From positions 1-63,193 of the forward strand of contig JAOIHS010000001.1 of NCBI GenBank assembly GCA_028135785.1: a stretch of 63,193 nucleotides of DNA, in the 5' to 3' direction. The position numbers were made by a program, and so were the translations under genes. This DNA is from SAR86 cluster bacterium (GTDB lineage Bacteria > Pseudomonadota > Gammaproteobacteria > Magnimaribacterales > AG-339-G14). Of the stretch, positions 26,841 to 35,185 are shown in pieces. Each line of letters opens with the position of its first letter. Within the stretch, counting starts at the first letter, position 1. The notes beneath the pieces are model-generated. The model saw only the letters and a program-made list of their open reading frames with translations, did not search any database and was not told where the DNA came from.

Positions 26841-28008
26841 TAAATATATCTCTTGTAAAAATTTTTTCTTTCACATCTTCTATATCTTTTGAGTTTCTAT
26901 TTGAAACAATTATGTCTGAAATAGACTTAAATTCTTCTAATGATTGAGCAACTTTTAAGTTATTGAAAGTGCTTTCTTTTAGAGTTGGTTCGTAAATAAT
27001 TATCTCAATGTCATATTTTTGGATTTTTTTAATAATTTCTTGAATAGCTGATGAGCGAAAGTTCTTACTTCCTTGCTTCATGATTAATCTATAAAAACCT
27101 ATGATTTTTGGTTTTAGTTTTATAATTTCATCAGCCATAAATTGGATTCTAATTTCGTTTGAAGAAATAATTGATTCAATTAAGCTTTGAGGAGTTTGAT
27201 CAAAGTTAGAGAGAAGCTGCTTTGTATCTTTAGGAAGACAATAACCGCCATAACCAAAAGAAGGATTATTATAGCCATTTCCAATCCTATTATCATGACA
27301 TACGCCATTGATTATACTTTCAGAATCTAAGTCATAAGTTAGCGCATAGGAATCTAATTCATTAAAAAAAGCTACTCTCATTGCAAGGTAAGAATTAGCA
27401 AATAGTTTCACTGCCTCTGCTTCTTTAGAGCCAATAAATAAAGTTTCAATATCTTTTTTTTCTGCTCCATCTTGAAGCAATTTAGAAAACTCTTTAGCAA
27501 GCAAAGAATTACTTCCAATTATAATCCTTGAAGGGTAAAGGTTATCTTTCAAAGCTTGTCCTTCGCGCAGAAACTCAGGAGAAAAAATAATATTTTTAGT
27601 TGAAAGTTTTTTTTGCAGTAATTCGGTATGACCCACAGGAATTGTTGATTTTATAACTATAAGCGCGTCTTGATTAATATCTAAAGCTTCTTTGGTGACT
27701 GTATCAACCGAACTAGTGTCAAAAGAGTCCTTTTCAAAATCATAGTTTGTGGGAGTAGCTATAATAATAAAGTCAGCGTTTCGATATGCAATTTCTTTAT
27801 CTGTAGTTGCTGAAAGTGAAAGATTTTTTTCTTCTAAAAAAATTTCTATATCAGCATCTGCTATTGTAGATTCACGCCTATTAATTTTATCTACTTTTGA
27901 TGGGTCAATATCTAAGATCACTACATCATTATTTTGAGAAAAAAGAATAGAAAGTGACATTCCTACATATCCAGAACCTACTATAGTAACTTTTTTCTTA
28001 TTTATCAT
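26830..28008 (-). CDS. ugd: UDP-glucose 6-dehydrogenase
   Basis: It oxidises UDP-glucose twice to UDP-glucuronate with NAD+, feeding surface polysaccharide synthesis. The N-terminal Rossmann domain reads KKVTIVGSGYVGMSLSI, the central part has FIIIATPTNYD, IFSPEFLREGQAL and EAVKLFANSYLAMRVAFFNELDSY, and the catalytic Cys is in FGYGGYCLPKDTKQL. The match to E. coli Ugd extends over the whole length, including the C-terminal VYTRD-like end (IFTRDIFND). The start chosen is the Met at 28008, which gives MINKKKVTIVG. An upstream Met at 28026 would add six residues. It begins a run ugd, sulfatase stub, trhA-like and PAP2. Confidence 0.93.
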   Translation of the reverse strand: MINKKKVTIVGSGYVGMSLSILFSQNNDVVILDIDPSKVDKINRRESTIADADIEIFLEEKNLSLSATTDKEIAYRNADFIIIATPTNYDFEKDSFDTSSVDTVTKEALDINQDALIVIKSTIPVGHTELLQKKLSTKNIIFSPEFLREGQALKDNLYPSRIIIGSNSLLAKEFSKLLQDGAEKKDIETLFIGSKEAEAVKLFANSYLAMRVAFFNELDSYALTYDLDSESIINGVCHDNRIGNGYNNPSFGYGGYCLPKDTKQLLSNFDQTPQSLIESIISSNEIRIQFMADEIIKLKPKIIGFYRLIMKQGSKNFRSSAIQEIIKKIQKYDIEIIIYEPTLKESTFNNLKVAQSLEEFKSISDIIVSNRNSKDIEDVKEKIFTRDIFNDN

Positions 28009-28101
28009 AGCCTTGCCTGTGCTCATTTTTAATCAAGGTCTAAGTCAAATTATTAATGGACATAAAATTTTAGTGAGATGAAAGAATAAATATAGTCTAA
28101 G

Positions 28102-28809
28102 TCACTCTTTAACTAATGGCAAAATTTTATCGACCCAAAACACATAACCACTAAGATTAAGATGAACTCCATCATATGTGTACTCTGAACTCAAACCGCC
28201 TATAGAAGATAACTCGCCTAAGTGTAAAAATTTGATTCTTTTAGAAGTTGATAGCAAATTCAAACTATCATTAAGCAAATTTACTGACTGAACATGCCCA
28301 GAGCCACAAATGATCAGCTCACATTGAATAGTTGATTGAACTACGACTTCAATATCTGCATCAATTAAAAGATCAATAATTGCTTCATAATTTTCTAAAA
28401 CTTTAGAAATAGAGATATTACGATGGATGTCATTTATACCCATCATAATGAATGCCTTGTTAGGTTTGGTAGATAAAATTGAATCCATACGGGCTAAAAT
28501 ATCTGAAGTTTTATCACCACCTATACCTCTATTCACTACTTTTAAAGTTGGGAAAAAATCACTCCATTCACCTTCGTTTGTAATACTATCTCCAATAAAA
28601 GCTAATTCAGCATTGGGGCTGAATTTTTGAAACATAAGGATTCTTTGTTCTCCATTCCTTTCTACTCTATCAATCTTATTTAAAGCAAAAGTTTTTTTTA
28701 ATAGCTTTAATTCTTGATAAGGAAAAATCTCAAACTTTCCAACTATAAATCCATACGAAAAAAAGATAAAAGATAAGCTAACAAGAATGAAGATATTTAT
28801 TCTTTTCAT
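28102..28809 (-). CDS. SGNH/GDSL-family hydrolase, membrane-anchored or exported
   Basis: A 235-residue SGNH hydrolase. An N-terminal hydrophobic segment (INIFILVSLSFIFFSYGFIVG) is followed by block I FIGDSIT with the nucleophile Ser, block III MGINDIH and block V YDGVHLNLSGY with the catalytic Asp and His. Block II is VNRGIGGDKTSDIL. It resembles acyl-esterases that act on surface glycans. It begins 11 bases after a copy of the guaA 3' end on the same strand, so it is either the original guaA-downstream gene or cargo of the outermost inserted element. Confidence 0.84.
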   Translation of the reverse strand: MKRINIFILVSLSFIFFSYGFIVGKFEIFPYQELKLLKKTFALNKIDRVERNGEQRILMFQKFSPNAELAFIGDSITNEGEWSDFFPTLKVVNRGIGGDKTSDILARMDSILSTKPNKAFIMMGINDIHRNISISKVLENYEAIIDLLIDADIEVVVQSTIQCELIICGSGHVQSVNLLNDSLNLLSTSKRIKFLHLGELSSIGGLSSEYTYDGVHLNLSGYVFWVDKILPLVKE

Positions 28810-28819
28810 ATAATATTAA

Positions 28820-28837
28820 TTATTCCCACTCAATAAC
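28820..28837 (-). repeat. guaA 3'-end copy A (outermost)
   Basis: On the minus strand this reads GTTATTGAGTGGGAATAA, that is Val-Ile-Glu-Trp-Glu-stop, the same as the last codons of guaA apart from the first. It lies between the start of the SGNH gene and the beta-barrel gene. It marks the far edge of the guaA-linked island. Confidence 0.75.
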
Positions 28838-28881
28838 GCTCTTCATTATTTTTATTGAATAGAAGAGCATACGAAGCATCT

Positions 28882-28921
28882 AGAAACTACTTTGCTGCTA
28901 GTTTTTAGTTTCTTTTTTTTT
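28882..28921 (+). terminator. Hairpin plus T-run, orphan
   Basis: AGAAACTA at 28882-28889 pairs perfectly with TAGTTTCT at 28906-28913 across a 16-base loop, and nine T residues follow. It has the form of an intrinsic terminator for plus-strand transcription, yet no plus-strand gene lies upstream. It may be what is left of a deleted gene in the island. Confidence 0.45.
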
Positions 28922-29018
28922 AAACTTATTATTCGCATGTAAAAAAATCTTAATTAAAATCAATACTCATTGAATTAATAACTGTAGTATTCTCTTGCCC
29001 ATCTACTAAACAACTAAT

Positions 29019-29786
29019 CTAGAACGATATTCGATAGTCAATTTGATAAAGTGTTTGTTTTATATTTTTTGCTTCATAACCCCATCTAAAGCTTCTGAAA
29101 CTATCGCCTTTGCAGTCTAGATTTTCTGTCTTCACAGAAACTCCAAAACCCTCTAAGAAACCTGAATTAAAAAATACTCCACTATTAGGATTTAAACCCC
29201 AGCAAGTAATACCTGTTTCTGGACCACCCACGCCATAAGTTCCAGAATGATTTGGGTTTCCATAAGTAACTCCATTTACTTCGAATTGAGGATAATTTGT
29301 ATCTGTCATCTTTCCATCAAAATAGGATATGGTTAATCCAACATAAGGGGTTAGGTTGAGCCAAGAATTGAACCTATAACTTGGTCCCAAGTTAAGAGTT
29401 ATTCCCTTTAATTTAAATGGAGGCGCAGGATTTACAACATAGCCCCCAACCACAAAAGTCCCGCTTATAGGGTCACCTTTCCTTCTGCTGTGAGTAATAC
29501 CGGCGTTTAGATATAAATTATCATTAATTTTTCTATAATAATCTAAACTAAGCGCATGATCTTCTGTTCTTAATGTGTCATCAGTTAGTTTTACTGTTTT
29601 AACATTTTTGCCAAGATTGCCATATATCGGCGTATGCAAGCCACTAACATCTCCCATTGATCCGCTTGAAGAAACTGCAATACCAAATGAAAGTTCATTG
29701 ACTTTTTGATTAACATCCATTTCAGCGGCTGTGCTCAATGTAATTTGAAAAAGAAATAAAATAGAAATAAAGGACAGATTCTTCAT
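29019..29786 (-). CDS. Outer-membrane beta-barrel protein (porin-like, OmpW-sized)
   Basis: A 255-residue protein with a cleavable signal peptide (MKNLSFISILFLFQITLSTAAE) and alternating polar/apolar strands. Examples are LNAGITHSRRKG, GITLNLGPSYRF, LTPYVGLTISYF and the end QTLYQIDYRISF with the C-terminal Phe used by the BAM complex. Two Cys residues (ITCW, LDCKG) may form a loop disulfide. No specific family is recognised. It occupies the segment between guaA 3'-end copies A and B and starts about 130 bases after copy B. Confidence 0.65.
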   Translation of the reverse strand: MKNLSFISILFLFQITLSTAAEMDVNQKVNELSFGIAVSSSGSMGDVSGLHTPIYGNLGKNVKTVKLTDDTLRTEDHALSLDYYRKINDNLYLNAGITHSRRKGDPISGTFVVGGYVVNPAPPFKLKGITLNLGPSYRFNSWLNLTPYVGLTISYFDGKMTDTNYPQFEVNGVTYGNPNHSGTYGVGGPETGITCWGLNPNSGVFFNSGFLEGFGVSVKTENLDCKGDSFRSFRWGYEAKNIKQTLYQIDYRISF

Positions 29787-29919
29787 TATTCAGTATATGC
29801 TATTTAAAAAAATATTTTTACAATTCTTAAAAAACGACAATACATTTAAAAAAGAATTGAAACATTTTAATAATATTATGTTTTCATAGTTGTTTCTTAA
29901 AGCCTAGTCATTATTTATT

Positions 29920-29937
29920 TTACTCCCACACTGAAAG
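29920..29937 (-). repeat. guaA 3'-end copy B (degenerate)
   Basis: On the minus strand this reads CTTTCAGTGTGGGAGTAA. It aligns with the guaA end at 11 of its last 12 bases (GTGTGGGAGTAA against GAGTGGGAGTAA in other copies) and encodes Ser-Val-Trp-Glu-stop. The upstream part has diverged. I count it as a decayed copy with lower confidence than the others. Confidence 0.45.
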
Positions 29938-29960
29938 CATTTTTTAAATATATTCTTTTA

Positions 29961-30878
29961 TTATCTTTTTGTTACGTAATTTATTCCGATCAGCATATTT
30001 TTTGTAAAGGATTTAATAATAGAGGCAATATTTATTTTTCTAGTGTATTTTTTATTAGTCCTATGTTGAAGCAAGTAATAAAAAGTAGCTAAAAATAAAT
30101 GCTTTGTAAACAGTATCATTTGAAAGCTCTGCAGCAATTTCAAACAAATTAGATAGTTGTGCCTTGAGAGGCCTATAAAACCACAATGTTTATAAATATC
30201 TTTTTTAATTGTTAAGAAATAACCAATAGCCCAACTAGCTGTCAATTTAAAATTTGAAGAATGAGGAGTTCCATCATATGAGGTTTCAAGCTTGACACAT
30301 AAATCCTTTGGTACTAATTTTATTTTTTCTTTCTTTGCAACATTAAGCGTAAGTAAATCATCAGAGAAAAAGCCATCGCCATCGCTAATAAATTTAGTTT
30401 CTTTTGCTAAAGAGGATTCACAAAAAAGAGTAGCTGTATCGGCAAGGACACCTTGGTAGAGCCAGTCTGCATAGGTGCTATCTATACTCAGGAAAGGTTT
30501 CCTAATTTGGCCAGAGCACCAGCAATATGCATACCTTGTTCCGTCTTTAGTTGCCTCCACCATGTTTTCTAAAAATTCTGGAAACCAAATATCTCCAGTA
30601 TCTATAAAAGCAATATACTTACCTTGAGCAATCTTTTTCCCAGTATTTAATCTCCATAACTGACCTCTGTTCTTCTTAAAATTTAGCTTTTTTACCCTTT
30701 TATCAACTATTTTTTCGATAAGGTTCTCTGTATTATCTGTGGATGCATCATTTAAAATTAGAAGCTCAAAGTTGCCAAAATTTTGCCATAAGACACTATT
30801 AATAGATCTTAAAATCTCATTCTCGCTATTGTAAGTTGTCATTAAGACTGTTACTAAAGGATTCTTTATATTTTGCAT
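29961..30878 (-). CDS. Glycosyltransferase family 2 protein
   Basis: A 305-residue GT-A fold glycosyltransferase. The opening is PLVTVLMTTYNSENEILRSINSVL, followed by ELLILNDASTDNT with the nucleotide-sugar Asp residues, and then AFIDTGDIWFPEFL, where the usual D-x-D region is partly altered to DTGD. A basic, hydrophobic C-terminus may bind membrane. It lies in the island, just downstream of copy B's position, and is probably laterally acquired surface-glycan cargo. Donor and acceptor are unknown. Confidence 0.8.
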   Translation of the reverse strand: MQNIKNPLVTVLMTTYNSENEILRSINSVLWQNFGNFELLILNDASTDNTENLIEKIVDKRVKKLNFKKNRGQLWRLNTGKKIAQGKYIAFIDTGDIWFPEFLENMVEATKDGTRYAYCWCSGQIRKPFLSIDSTYADWLYQGVLADTATLFCESSLAKETKFISDGDGFFSDDLLTLNVAKKEKIKLVPKDLCVKLETSYDGTPHSSNFKLTASWAIGYFLTIKKDIYKHCGFIGLSRHNYLICLKLLQSFQMILFTKHLFLATFYYLLQHRTNKKYTRKINIASIIKSFTKNMLIGINYVTKR

Positions 30879-31001
30879 AATATATATTTTTTCACTACCA
30901 CTAAACAGGTTATCACTCTAAAATCCGTTTTTTATAATTTTTTCTAGGTTAGACCTAAATAGTTATTTTTTATCTAAGTGTTTGTTTTATTTCTGCTCAA
31001 T

Positions 31002-31136
31002 CTACTCTGAAGAATAAGGTTCTAAAAAAGGGTCATCTATTATATGTTCTTTCCACACAATATTGGTTTGTGCATTGATATAACCCACAAATAATGTTGT
31101 GATAATTATTGATATTATTTTTGAATATATTTTCAT
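31002..31136 (-). pseudogene. 44-codon exported fragment, VCBS/FG-GAP-like N-terminus
   Basis: On the minus strand an ATG at 31136 gives a good signal peptide (MKIYSKIISIIITTLFVGY then INA) followed by QTNIVWKEHIIDDPFLEPY and a stop. The strand IVWKEHIID resembles the opening of VCBS-repeat secreted proteins, where a similar strand precedes the first repeat. It ends abruptly, so I read it as the N-terminal stump of a deleted gene. It is divergent from the intact VCBS lipoprotein, 15 bases away. No other gene is seen in 30879-31151. Confidence 0.35.
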
Positions 31137-31151
31137 ATCAAAAGAAGCATC

Positions 31152-33467
31152 ATGAAATTGTTTAATTTATTTATTATAGTCGCATCTTTGGGATTAGGTG
31201 CATGTGCAAGTGGCGGTGGTTCTTCAGGCGCCATGTCGCAAGCTTTTACCCGAACCGACCAGCGTGTGGCATTTGACATTTGGGTAGATACATACCCTGA
31301 AGCTAACTCTTATGGTGATGTTTCAGTTACATACGATAAGACTGCTTACACTACATCAGGCTTACCTGCAAAAACAGAAAAGTATTATATTGAAGACTAT
31401 GGTTTCTTTAGGACTACTATTAATGGTTCTACTGATAGAACTGGTGGAGGCGTTGATGAAGGAACAGATGATACAAACTTTATCCAAAGTTACAATGTGA
31501 TTGAAAGCAGTATTAATGGTGACGGTCATATGGACTATTATATGTTCCATTGGGCAGGTGACCATGTTAACGACGGCTTCCTTCCTGAGAGCAAAGTGTT
31601 CGCATGGATTAATGATGGTGAAGGACATTTCACGATGGACCAGTCTGTGTTTGCAGATGGTACTCCATGTTTAATGGGTACAGGCTGTTTAAACAACGAA
31701 TCGCATACAGGTATAATTGTTACAGATTTTAATGGTGACGGAATGGATGATATATTCCAAAATCAAACTTTACTATTAAGTGATAACGGAATTTTACATA
31801 ACACCACTGGATTTGACGGTGGATTATTTGAAACATGTTTTGACGGTTGTTGGGCACATGACGCTGCTCATGGAGATGTTGATGGCAATGGTACAGTAGA
31901 TATATTTTTACCTATATGGGATAAAGATGCTGAGGAAGATAGGTGGTCAGAAGGTACTCTTCCATGGGCTATGTTGCTTAATGACGGCACTGGTAACTTC
32001 AGCGTAAACAGAAACTTCCCGGACTTAGGTGGCTCGAATGATGATAACTTTGCCACTTCGGCTGTTATTGCCGACTTTGATAATGATGGTCATGGCGATA
32101 TTGCTGTTGGTTGGCAAAAACCTTCTTCACACACTTTAGCAAATAATATTGTCAATAGTGCTGGAGCAGTTTTTTATAACGATGGCAATAATGAATGGAG
32201 AGACAGGATAGTTACTCTTCAGGCAAATTACTTTGGAGTAAACGGACTTGCTAATGATATACAAGCATTTGACTTTGACGGAGACGGTCTTATAGATATT
32301 GTGTTGGCAAGTACAAAACATGATCCTTACTATGACGGTAGGTATGTGCAATTCTTTAAAAATATGGACGGTACATCATGGACAGATGTTAGTGCTACTG
32401 CTAATCCAAGCACAAAATATATAAATGGTTTAGGCAATGGTTTTTGGAATGGCGATGGCAACATGATACTCGTAGATTTTGACCACGACGGGGATATCGA
32501 TATTGTTGACCAAGTAAGAGGTGCATACGCATTACTTAACAATGGTGATGGTACGTTTACTTTGTATGATGATTTCCCACAGTTTAGTGACAGAGACAAA
32601 ATGTTTGCCGTAGAACTAGATGGCAAATTTTGGTATGACTTTGTAGGCGCTACAGTGTCAAACATAAGTGGAAGCAGTGAAACACTAAACTTTTTCCAAG
32701 TATTAGATCCACCTAGCATGAGTGAAATGGTTCAAGACATTTCGTCGAAGCCGCAAGGGTATGCTGTAGCTGTATTTGAAAGCAAAATGTTGTTTGATAA
32801 TATTAGAAGGCAAACAAGAGGTGATGCCGTAATTGCAGAAATTAAACAAGGTAGTCAAGTAATAGGTTTTAACAAAGAACTTGGTGAAGGGTTTGGTGTG
32901 TTACTGCAAAAAGCAGAAGGCGATAACAACGGTTATGCAATTACTATAGACAAAGAAGAGAACAGATGGCACTCAGGATTTACATTTATTAATAACAAAC
33001 TACAAGCGCAGAATGAGACTATTTGGTTTGGTAGAGGTAACGCAGACTTAGAATATAATTCTGTAAGTCAATTTGTTGAATACTTACAACCTATTAATGC
33101 TAATGTATTTACTAGTGCAGGATTTGAAATAAGCCTTACAGAAGTTGATGGCTTTACCGAACAGTTCAGTGATTTCAATGTTACTGTGAATAAATTTGTA
33201 ACCAATGATGCTAAAGTATTTGCAGATATAAACTATCGTTTGCATAGCAAAATAGGACGGACATTAGTTGTTGCTGGTATTGATCATTATCAATCTATAG
33301 GAAAAAACAATATTAGATTTGCAGACATAATGACATATAATTTTGAAGATGCATTAACAGTTGGTAAGTTAAGTGCGCAACACAACTGGAACCAGTTCTA
33401 TTTTAAAGGAAACTTTAATACAGAAAGTTTAAATAGTTTTGAAGTTGGATTTAATTTACTTTTTTAA
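31152..33467 (+). CDS. Large VCBS/FG-GAP-repeat lipoprotein with beta-rich C-terminus
   Basis: A 771-residue surface lipoprotein. The signal ends LGLGAC with the lipobox Cys, followed by a Gly/Ser linker. Calcium-binding FG-GAP/VCBS repeats are seen as DFNGDGMDD, DVDGNGTVD, DFDNDGHGD, DFDGDGLID and DFDHDGDID, near residues 192, 243, 308, 374 and 443, so a propeller is likely. From about residue 540 the chain becomes alternating beta-strands and ends in FNLLF, similar to an outer-membrane barrel end. Its codon use and richer GC differ from the neighbours. It lies inside the guaA-linked island. The RBS AAGAAG precedes the ATG. Its function is unknown; surface attachment or binding is a guess. 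Confidence 0.75.
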   Translation: MKLFNLFIIVASLGLGACASGGGSSGAMSQAFTRTDQRVAFDIWVDTYPEANSYGDVSVTYDKTAYTTSGLPAKTEKYYIEDYGFFRTTINGSTDRTGGGVDEGTDDTNFIQSYNVIESSINGDGHMDYYMFHWAGDHVNDGFLPESKVFAWINDGEGHFTMDQSVFADGTPCLMGTGCLNNESHTGIIVTDFNGDGMDDIFQNQTLLLSDNGILHNTTGFDGGLFETCFDGCWAHDAAHGDVDGNGTVDIFLPIWDKDAEEDRWSEGTLPWAMLLNDGTGNFSVNRNFPDLGGSNDDNFATSAVIADFDNDGHGDIAVGWQKPSSHTLANNIVNSAGAVFYNDGNNEWRDRIVTLQANYFGVNGLANDIQAFDFDGDGLIDIVLASTKHDPYYDGRYVQFFKNMDGTSWTDVSATANPSTKYINGLGNGFWNGDGNMILVDFDHDGDIDIVDQVRGAYALLNNGDGTFTLYDDFPQFSDRDKMFAVELDGKFWYDFVGATVSNISGSSETLNFFQVLDPPSMSEMVQDISSKPQGYAVAVFESKMLFDNIRRQTRGDAVIAEIKQGSQVIGFNKELGEGFGVLLQKAEGDNNGYAITIDKEENRWHSGFTFINNKLQAQNETIWFGRGNADLEYNSVSQFVEYLQPINANVFTSAGFEISLTEVDGFTEQFSDFNVTVNKFVTNDAKVFADINYRLHSKIGRTLVVAGIDHYQSIGKNNIRFADIMTYNFEDALTVGKLSAQHNWNQFYFKGNFNTESLNSFEVGFNLLF

Positions 33468-33551
33468 AAAATCTCGATAAAGATTATCTGATACAAAAAA
33501 ATTAAAGTTTAAGATCAATTAAGAATAAAATTTTTACTATACTGGAGACTT

Positions 33552-33827
33552 ATGAAGAGACTATTGGCGCTAATATTACTATCACCTATGCTCATTGGGG
33601 AAGAGATAAAGAAAGAACGGTTGGTTTCAGAATTAACAGTAACTGAGCTTACAGAAATAGTTCGTAATATAGTTGAAGAGAGCATTGAGCAATGTGTTGT
33701 ATCTGGAACCATGAAAGGAAGGGCTAAGGTCAATTTAAAAGTAGAAGGAGAGGTAATAGCCGGAATGGAATGCGAGTTTGAGAATATAGAATCTTCAGAT
33801 CTAATTTCAGAGGAAATTAAAGATTAA
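33552..33827 (+). CDS. Small exported acidic protein (91 aa), unknown
   Basis: It has a short signal peptide (MKRLLALILLSPMLIG) then an acidic, amphipathic domain with Glu-rich segments and two Cys residues (EQCVVSG and GMECEF) that could form a disulfide. The pattern TELTEIVRNIVEESIEQC suggests a helix and KGRAKVNLKVEGEVIAGMECEFE a beta-hairpin. A GGAG ribosome site sits five bases before the ATG, and TATACT upstream could be a -10 box. No family is recognised. It is 84 bases downstream of the VCBS lipoprotein on the same strand and within the same island segment. Confidence 0.6.
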   Translation: MKRLLALILLSPMLIGEEIKKERLVSELTVTELTEIVRNIVEESIEQCVVSGTMKGRAKVNLKVEGEVIAGMECEFENIESSDLISEEIKD

Positions 33828-33874
33828 TGATGATTTGAAAGCTTCAGTTTATAACCTCTAAGGTTTCAATCACT

Positions 33875-33892
33875 CTATTCCCACTCAATAGT
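33875..33892 (-). repeat. guaA 3'-end copy C
   Basis: On the minus strand this reads ACTATTGAGTGGGAATAG, Thr-Ile-Glu-Trp-Glu-stop, differing from guaA only in using TAG. The frame continues upstream as Gly-Phe-Tyr-Lys-Tyr-Ser. A second shared box, AAAACCC on the plus strand about 14 bases away, is also present near copies D and E. It lies in the gene-free stretch 33828-34314. Confidence 0.8.
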
Positions 33893-34050
33893 ACTGTACT
33901 TATAAAACCCTTTTATATCAGTACTTTCAGGGCGATAAAATTTACTTTTTTGAAAGTTAGTTAAAACCTGTCAAAAAAGGGGTAATTTTGAACTTAGTTG
34001 AAAGAAAAATGTGCTGAAAGCCTTATTTAGAAGTCCTCTAAATCCCTAAG

Positions 34051-34068
34051 TCACTCCCACTCAATAGT
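34051..34068 (-). repeat. guaA 3'-end copy D
   Basis: On the minus strand this reads ACTATTGAGTGGGAGTGA, Thr-Ile-Glu-Trp-Glu-stop, with synonymous GAG for GAA and a TGA stop. The frame continues upstream as Val-Ser-Lys-Thr-Ala, close to the Ser-Lys-Pro-Pro-Ala of the real guaA. It is therefore a true guaA 3' end of about ten codons. The 158 bases between copies C and D hold no gene. Confidence 0.82.
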
Positions 34069-34120
34069 AGCGGTTTTTGAAACCCTTATGTAGCAACGCT
34101 TTGCGAGGGGAAAAATTGTC

Positions 34121-34207
34121 TTTACAACATTTGAGGTTTATTTCTGTGTGTCTCAATATCTTAAATTCCTTTTAATATCAGCAGTTTAGAATTTTAGTTG
34201 TTGTAAA
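34121..34207. repeat. Inverted arm-type repeats TTTACAACA
   Basis: TTTACAACA occurs at 34121-34129 and its exact reverse complement TGTTGTAAA at 34199-34207. The same nonamer recurs at the other end of this segment near copy E. The rest of 33828-34314 shows no gene, only copies C and D, these repeats and, at 34309-34320, the perfect palindrome AAGTGATCACTT overlapping the methyltransferase stop. Confidence 0.5.
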
Positions 34208-34314
34208 GTTTACAATGCCATAATTTGCTGAAACTTACTAAATATTGATGAAACAGCATCAAGCGTAGAACTATGAAAACCATGCTTACCATTTAAATTT
34301 TTATGTCTAAGTGA

Positions 34315-34956
34315 TCACTTTGTACCTTCCACAAATACAGACTCCGAACCTCTCTCAAATAGATCTAAGCCAGTTGAATTTTTAATGGTGGTTTCACCTT
34401 CAGCGCAAACTTTTATATTTTTGAGCCCTACTTCTCTGAACAAACTGCTAAGAGACTTACCATCGTACATCCATTGATGATGCCGATAGCCATTCAGAAA
34501 TAAAAATACTTTCTGCTTCAATGTGTTTATGGGTGGAGCCTCTACTAAAATAGAAGTCATAAATTCGTCAGCGTCTTCATTGATTAAGTATCTCTCTATT
34601 CCTATTTTTAGGTCTGGTATAGAAACTCGAAGCACACCATCAATCTTAAGCATTCTCTTTGCTTCATACAAAAATGATTTTGCTCCTTCGCGTGAGAGGT
34701 GCTCGAACATGTGGGATGTATATATCGCCTCAACAGAATTTGATGAAAGTGGAATACCTTTTGTAGCATCTGCATACTTAATTTTATTTTTCTTATTCCA
34801 CTCAATATTATCAATATGATTCTTATTAAGCATGCCAATTAATTTTGCTATGCGATATTTTAGTGGAGAGTTCGCGAGTTTTATTGCGGGAGTATTATCA
34901 AAATTTAACCAACCTTCCGAAGGGCTTGACCCACAACCTATATTAATTCGATCCAT
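34315..34956 (-). CDS. Class I SAM-dependent methyltransferase
   Basis: A roughly 213-residue methyltransferase. Motif I is INIGCGSSPSEGWLNFD (glycine-rich SAM loop and acidic strand end). Motif II-like AIYTSHMFEHLSREG is next, then MLKIDGVLRVSIPDL. This layout is shared with methyltransferases of surface-polysaccharide and fatty-acid clusters. The start is one of three consecutive codons (GTG 34962, ATG 34959, ATG 34956) after a strong GGAGGA; spacing favours the last. It is the sole recognisable gene in the segment between guaA 3'-end copies D and E. Confidence 0.78.
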   Translation of the reverse strand: MDRINIGCGSSPSEGWLNFDNTPAIKLANSPLKYRIAKLIGMLNKNHIDNIEWNKKNKIKYADATKGIPLSSNSVEAIYTSHMFEHLSREGAKSFLYEAKRMLKIDGVLRVSIPDLKIGIERYLINEDADEFMTSILVEAPPINTLKQKVFLFLNGYRHHQWMYDGKSLSSLFREVGLKNIKVCAEGETTIKNSTGLDLFERGSESVFVEGTK

Positions 34957-34972
34957 CATCACTCCTCCATTT

Positions 34973-35026
34973 ATACATTCCTTATTTGTTTAACTAATAC
35001 AATTATATTCGTAGTTAGGAATGTAT
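34973..35026. repeat. Inverted repeat ATACATTCCT upstream of the methyltransferase
   Basis: ATACATTCCT (34973-34982) and its perfect complement AGGAATGTAT (35017-35026) flank the 34 bases upstream of the methyltransferase ribosome site. Either a regulator site or part of the attachment region. The gene-free stretch 34957-35295 otherwise holds arm-type repeats, copy E and a tRNA fragment. Confidence 0.35.
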
Positions 35027-35087
35027 CATCTTCAAGTAAGATGTATTACATACTTGATACACTTATGAAGGGTAATAGTAGCAGAAC

Positions 35088-35147
35088 TTTACAACAATAT
35101 TTACAACAAAGACGAAGGAATGCGTCTATACAACATCTTTACAACAT
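35088..35147 (+). repeat. Cluster of TTTACAACA direct repeats
   Basis: TTTACAACA occurs at 35088-35096, 35100-35108 and 35138-35146, with ATACAACA at 35128-35135. The cluster is about 40 bases inside guaA 3'-end copy E. Repeated nonamers beside a core site resemble recombinase arm sites; the matching motif near copy D supports this. Confidence 0.5.
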
Positions 35148-35185
35148 AGGAAACAGCGTAGGAATGGGGGTTGTAGGGCGTGTTA

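Noticed and set aside
31312-32719. Frames of 60-130 codons overlapping the VCBS lipoprotein on both strands
   Set aside because: Low-complexity products with no start signals; the VCBS frame explains the region.
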